Below, piece after piece: positions 59,065-64,000 of a stretch of 64,000 bases of DNA. The stretch is from Leptoclinus maculatus (lineage: Eukaryota; Chordata; Actinopteri; Perciformes; Stichaeidae). Made by a program: the position numbers and the translations under genes. Every line of letters starts with the position of its first letter. Position 1 is the first letter of the stretch. The notes beneath the pieces were generated by a model. It had not been told where the DNA came from. It did no database searches and was given only the letters and a program-made list of their open reading frames with translations. Location: NCBI GenBank assembly GCA_032191485.1, contig JAVDOI010000006.1:8109556-8173555 (forward strand), in the 5' to 3' direction.

Positions 59065-60968
59065 ATGGCTGAGGTAAGGGGTTTTTCTTCAGGTGAACTG
59101 GGGGAGGTTTTCGTTTTTTTAAAGAGCTACATGTAATTGGATGCCTCAATGTTTAACATGTTTACGGTGGTTTATTGATGTGGATGGTGCTAAAGGCTAA
59201 CATGCCGTACTTTCCAGCGCCGTTGATGGCTCAGCAACCGTAAGCTAACGTGTTATTAGCTAGCTAACGTCACCTCATAGGCGGATCATAGTATTCAATT
59301 TGATCATATTCTATCGTACTATTGTTTAATAATGTCACACAGTAGCCCACATCAACAGTGTCAACATCACATATGTGGCAGTTGTCGGCAAAATCTAAGA
59401 TGTTGTCGTAGCTATTAGCGTGCTAACAATGTTAGCTTGTGTAACGTCTAAAGTCTTTTGAAGTTAGCTGATAGTATGGGCGTCATGATTTCCCCTACAG
59501 TTTGTGTAGTTAGCTGTACAGCAGGTGCCACTGAGTCAACCCTTCAGACGGGTACTTTTCCATGAAAGACAGCCGCCTAAATGTTGATTGTTGGTCCAGA
59601 CCCACAGTTTACAGGACCTCCAGCAGCCAGCTGTGTCCTCCAAGGTGTTTGTCCAGAGAGACTACGGCTCAGGAACCATCTCCAAGTTCCAGACCAAGTT
59701 CCCCTCTGAGCTCGAGTCAAGGGTGTGTATAGTGTGTACATGGATGCTGTGATTGTTGACTGAATGTTTAAAAGATTGTGTATGATATCTAAACTGTTTG
59801 TTTTCAGCTTGATAAGCAGCAGTTTGAGGAAACCATCCAGACTCTCAACAACTTGTATGCAGAGGCAGAGAAACTAGGGGGGAAGTCTTATTTGGAGGGC
59901 TGCCTGGCTTGTCTAACTGCCTACACAGTATTCCTCTGTATGGAAACGCACTATGAAAAGGTAAAACAGTTTCAATGTTATGCTGTGTTGGACCGATCTA
60001 CCTGACAATGTGTATCTTACATCTGCGTGCTGCTGTCTGTCTTTCTCTCTGTGTGTGCAGGTGTTGAAGAAGATTTCGAGGTACATCAAGGACCAGAATG
60101 AGAAGATTTATGCTCCCAGGGGTTTGCTGTTGACTGACCCCATAGAGAGAGGCCTCAGAGTCGTATCCTTCACCTGACGTATAGCAGTATACAGCGGGGT
60201 AGAAAAGTATTGAAGTTATACTGATGTAAAATTAGGCCAACTGGTCGGTTTTGGCGAGGTTGCTTGGCTCCTCTATTAATATTTACATCTACATGCTTCG
60301 CCTGGTTATTCTTTGACATGCGCCTAATTTTACACACTAATTCTAAAACCAGTCTTCTCAACGTCAGAGAAATACAATACGTGGCTCCATAAGTTAGGTA
60401 GTAAATTCAAACAAAGCTGGCATAACCTTGTGAAGAAAAGGTAAATATTGGTTGAAGCTAGGGTTGGTTATGTTGAGAAGAATAAGATGGATTTTAAGAA
60501 TTATCCGTATGAAATACTTAGCCCAGTGTTACCAACTCTTTTCCAATGAAAGAGTTGGCAGCCAGGTCAGCAGCACTGACAGTCTGTCCCTCCAAAGCCA
60601 CTCCCCCAAAGTGATCTGTGGCTATTGGTAGCACACACAGCTGTCGAGCTAGCAGCTGATGAAACACTCAGGTGATAATGAGTGCACTGACAGAGAGCGG
60701 GCCGGTATGTAAGTAGGTCGACACGCAGGTATGGAGCTTATTACAGTAACAGCCACAGACGATAGCTTTTTATTCAGTGCATTTGATTTCTGTTGGAGTG
60801 AAAGGAGAATTTCAATAAATATAACAACATTTTGTTAACAGCATCATCAACCGTAGTTTTAACTATATAAGAAAATGTGCATCTAGCGTTGTGTATTTCC
60901 CTTAACTTGCTATCTTCTAGGTTGAAATTACCATCTTTGAAGACAGAAGTATTGGTTCTGGAAGATAA
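59065..60968 (+). CDS. golga7: Golgin subfamily A member 7 (palmitoyltransferase cofactor)
   Basis: GOLGA7 pairs with a DHHC acyltransferase (ZDHHC9 in mammals) on Golgi membranes. Exons: 59065-59073, 59600-59722, 59808-59960, 60061-60162, 60921-60968; 144 residues. Core motifs: VFVQRDYGSGTISKFQTKFP, EETIQTLNNLYAEAEKLGG, the cysteine-rich GCLACLTAYTVFLC (likely palmitoylation sites) and GLLLTDPIERGLRVVEITIF; it ends GSGR. It is closer to GOLGA7 than to GOLGA7B by the short tail. The MAETHSLQ start has a good ATGG context, but an in-frame ATG ten codons upstream (59035) could extend it. 3' signals at 62089-62094 and 62114-62119 would give a UTR of about 1.1 kb. Confidence 0.95.
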
Positions 60969-62280
60969 AGAACCTTTGGTATGGAATCTTTCTGCTGTAT
61001 TTTTTTTAATGAAAAATCATTATCACCACTGTATCCCCACATTTTAGCTCTTAACTCAAGATATCTGGATTTTATTAAGGGATTTTACTTGATGTCAGCC
61101 ATGAAGCTTATTCTTTTTAGTCAAATGGATCACTGACCACTTTTAATTAAATTAAATGTGTGATCACTTAACCAGGACATTTACTACTATCTAGTGGTCT
61201 ATTAGTCATTACACTAGACTCTTCATTGTCTGTACCCATTGACTATTCTTCATGACAGAATATTCTCTCTTTCTACCTCTCAGTATATTCTGATGACCCT
61301 GACCAGAAACTCATCATCAGTCTGGCAGCAAATATTCAGAAGTCTGCTTCACCTGAATGGATGTATATAATTTAGATCTGATCCGCTTCTCCGTTATTTA
61401 TGAGTACTCTACTGTCTGCCTATCCTTATATGTTTGTAAATGTATTTCCATGTCTTTTGATACATGCAGTGATGTATAAATCATGTCCTAGTTGATCAAG
61501 ACAGGTCTTTATGAACAGTGCCATTGTGTTAAATGCCTCTTTTTGACCATGGTAAATATAAGTGATTTCACTTGTGCATGTTTTTTGCAAATAATATAAA
61601 GTCAAAGTATGTATGTAGTCGCCAAGAACTGTTAAGAGAGTTGTTGGCCTGGTCCGTAAACTATAATCCTGTTATGGGCAGTGCTCCACAGTGTTGACAT
61701 GCTGGTTGTAGCCTTTGTTGAGGCAAATGTTTTCTTATCAGTGCATGAATGTGACTTTTTTGGGGGGAGTCGTGTCTTGTGAAATATGCACTTGGAAGTT
61801 CTGAACTGGATTTTTGTGACTGAAGATGGAGCATGTATACTGTTTATACGTCCATCACTATATAACAGCGTGACCTGGTAGATTTTGAGAAATTTCCATC
61901 TGTGTCATAGTCCAACATCACTAAATCTCCTAAATCTTAGTCAAGTCCTGTTACATGTTTCCCATGAGATGCACCATATATATTACGAACGTCCTCCCCC
62001 TTATTCATAATCACCAAACACCACAGAAACCTTAAACACTCAACACCACAGATGATTGCTATTGTTGGTGTTTGATGCTTACTTTTCTAATAAATATTGT
62101 TCTGTTTTATCTAAATAAAATTTCCTGCCCGAAATACGTATAATTCCATGTGTTTTTTACTTTATTTCAAATGTCACAGTGCATACGGCTTTGAAAATAG
62201 TATTTTGTGTCCGCAATGGGTTCAAAACGCAGTATTTGGTTTGAATATCTATTTTTTTGTATGTTTTTAAAAAGATCTAT
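60969..62280 (+). other. golga7: Probable golga7 3' UTR and spacer
   Basis: No coding exon is seen. AATAAA occurs at 62089-62094 and again at 62114-62119, a strong pair for the end of a long UTR. Otherwise AT-rich unique sequence. Confidence 0.55.
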
Positions 62281-62299
62281 AGGAACGTCGCTTTTATTG

Positions 62300-62481
62300 T
62301 GAAGGAGTCAGACCGGATATTCAGCTGCTTCTGAAGGAACACCAAAAAACATCTGCTTCCGGTAGAGAAATAGTAAAGATAACTACTGATCTACTGCTGC
62401 TACCTGTGACTTCTTTAACGCTACGTGAACAGCATCTCACTGAAACAAGTCAAAATAATAAATCACACTTTAACCACAACG
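62300..62481 (+). other. Promoter and non-coding exon 1 of the R3HCC1-like gene
   Basis: CTTCCGGTAG (ETS-type, reverse) is at about 62353. The first exon is inferred to end at CACAACG/GTAAGC (62481). No ATG lies in this stretch in a usable frame. The transcription start is not defined. Confidence 0.45.
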
Positions 62482-62782
62482 GTAAGCACACTCGAGTTAC
62501 TAAAAGCTTAAGCTAACGTAAACATAACTTACCTCGTGCGTTAACCAGAGTCTGCTAGCTTTGTTTTGACTTGTTTATTTGTGCTTTAGGTAACTAAAAC
62601 GCACCATAACCAGCTAGTTTTCTGCTCTAGTTAGCTTAAACTAACATAGCTATTAATACATTGACCTTTCCAACCACGGTTGCTAGCTCGCCACGGTGAA
62701 TTTGCATGCTTTTTTTGTGTTACCATTGCAGCTAACGTTAGGTTAGATCAGTAATACATGAACTTATCCACACTGTCCACAG

Positions 62783-64000
62783 GACCCGCCCCTCTCTGGC
62801 CACCCTGGCGGTTTCTTGTATCGATGGCATCTACCTCCCGAAGCAGGAGATGGTGTTCCTGCATCACGTCAAGGATGAGCTGGAAACATACCAACAGAAG
62901 AGCAACCACAAGAGGTACCCGTAAATGCGACTGTTTTAAACTCAGTTGTAAGTTTTACTGGTCAGAGAAAATGTGTTTTATACTTGTCTTGGTTTCATTG
63001 TTTATAACCTTTATTTAATCAGGTGGTCTCATTGACATTAAATCCTCAAAACCAAGTCTTATCTTGATAATTTGTAACAATGAAGTTGTTTTTAAACTGT
63101 CAAAAGAAAAACTGACCTTCCTGTCTTTCTGTGTTGACATGTGTCCTGTCAGTGTGCTCCTGTTCCCCCCTCTACCGAGCAGACTGCGATACCTGATCCA
63201 CAGGACCATAGAGGACCTGCCAGAGCTCACCACCTTCTCAGTAGGGGAGAGCTGGTGCCGTAGGGTGGTGGTCTGCCATTCTGAGCTAAGGTCCGGACTA
63301 TAGACAAGATCTCTGGTTATTTGATGTGTAATTAACTTGGCTGTATTGCTTAGTGTGCGCAGTTTGCCAGTGATGGAACAAAAAAATATGTATTTCTTGT
63401 TTTTTTGTTACACATTGCTGTTTTTTGTTTTTGTCTCTTTTTTTATAGTTTAAATTACTTGTTAAGATAAAACATTTGTGTTTTCCTGTAGGGGTGTGGA
63501 AGAGGAAGTCAGTGACGGGGAGAGCAACAACAGCTTGTATGAACAGCCCCTAAGAAACAGGAAGGAGAAAGGTGGCAACGCCAAGCGAGGTCGAGGACCC
63601 AAGAGGCCGGACAAACCCCTTTACATGCCACGAGCTGCTCGGGAGAGACTCTCCTTACCAAATGAAGCGCCAGGAGACCCAGGGTTGCCCAGTCCAGCCT
63701 CTAGTAGCTGTAGCTGCATTGGCAGTTCATGCGACTCTTGTTTCTCTCCCGAAACAACAGAAAAAACTAAGTCCCCAACCGCATCCAGCGAGGAGTGTGT
63801 CCTCGGTGCAGCGGAGTGTATCCCTAACCATGTTGCTGACAGTTCAGCAGTTTGTCCTCGGGAAGAGAAACCCAAGTTGTTGCTGACGCCGAATGAAGCT
63901 GAGCCTCTAGTCTGGCAACAGACGGTGTCCTGCTTCAATGACATGACTCTGAAGGGCGAGGAAGACGTATGCACAGACACAGATGATGTAACTGAAGAGG
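62783..64000 (+). CDS. r3hcc1: R3H and coiled-coil domain-containing protein 1-like (3' end outside the window)
   Basis: Three exons are read: 62783-62914, 63153-63290 and 63492 to the window end, phase-consistent. The first encodes a segment beginning RPSLATLAVSCIDGIYLP, like the N-terminus of human R3HCC1 (CLDGVFLS...). The second is the R3H domain: LLFPPLPSRLRYLIHRT with the Arg-x3-His motif in RYLIH, and FSVGESWCRRVVVCH. The third has RGRGPKRPDKPLYMPRAARE, matching RGRKPDQPLYVPR of R3HCC1, then a Ser/Cys-rich low-complexity part. R3H domains bind single-stranded nucleic acid. The start codon is unresolved: the frame into 62783 is open but meets TAG upstream without ATG, so an upstream coding exon is missing or translation starts at a later Met. 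The ORF starting at 62758 is in the wrong frame. R3HCC1L is the alternative name. Confidence 0.85.

Noticed and set aside
62758..63018. 86-residue ORF beginning MNLSTLS
   Set aside because: It is in the wrong frame relative to the conserved R3HCC1-like reading of the same exon.
1..64000. CRISPR arrays, prokaryotic operons or bacterial mobile islands
   Set aside because: Short repeats are microsatellites or eukaryotic transposons. No spaced direct-repeat array and no bacterial-type gene is present.

Overview
The window is vertebrate nuclear DNA, almost certainly from a ray-finned (percomorph-like) teleost. Genes are split by GT-AG introns, CA/TG and AT microsatellites are abundant, and the dispersed repeats look like those common in perciform fish. 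The protein-coding genes are vertebrate orthologues. There is no operon, CRISPR array or prokaryotic feature. Eight coding genes were assembled by hand from exon reading frames, splice sites and phase. Every gene that is complete in the window gives an unbroken frame.

Layout: (1) 1-9821 (+), the 3' part of citron kinase (cit): C1, PH and CNH domains and a Ser-Pro-Gly-Arg tail ending in a PDZ ligand. Its likely 3' UTR runs to about 11.9 kb. (2) 15033-17506 (+), myl2, the slow/cardiac regulatory myosin light chain. (3) 19200-24557 (-), a ten-exon coiled-coil gene of the ODAD1/CCDC63 outer-dynein-arm-docking type, convergent with myl2. (4) 25854-49217 (+), paxillin (pxn), with a 14-kb first intron full of repeats and three large extra internal exons. 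(5) 52196-53506 (-), an intronless F-box/leucine-rich protein, convergent with pxn and head-to-head with the next gene. (6) 53811-56610 (+), rplp0 (ribosomal stalk P0), whose introns carry three copies of an H/ACA-type snoRNA. (7) 59065-60968 (+), golga7. (8) 62783-64000 (+), the 5' part of an R3HCC1-like gene that runs off the window.

Neighbouring genes are not one pathway. From memory of human maps, CIT, PXN and RPLP0 lie together on 12q24, MYL2 and CCDC63 are adjacent elsewhere on 12q24, and GOLGA7 and R3HCC1 are on 8p. The order here therefore mixes several ancestral blocks. Two genes act at the actin cytoskeleton and its adhesions (cit in cytokinesis, pxn in focal adhesions) and one is a myosin regulatory chain.

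The most interesting signals are: a 24-nt in-phase candidate microexon in cit that would add a PP1-docking RVTF motif; a paxillin whose full reading is about 1189 residues, with a 438-residue Ser-Pro repeat exon and a proline-rich exon, but without the Tyr118 segment; the triplicated snoRNA in rplp0, one copy inside a transposed duplicate of a whole intron; a coiled-coil gene with a C-terminal hydrophobic tail and a GC-AG intron; a nested hAT-like insertion with an 8-bp target duplication; and a tandem of tRNA-like units near 57.7 kb. All identifications come from reading the sequence and family memory. No database search was run.
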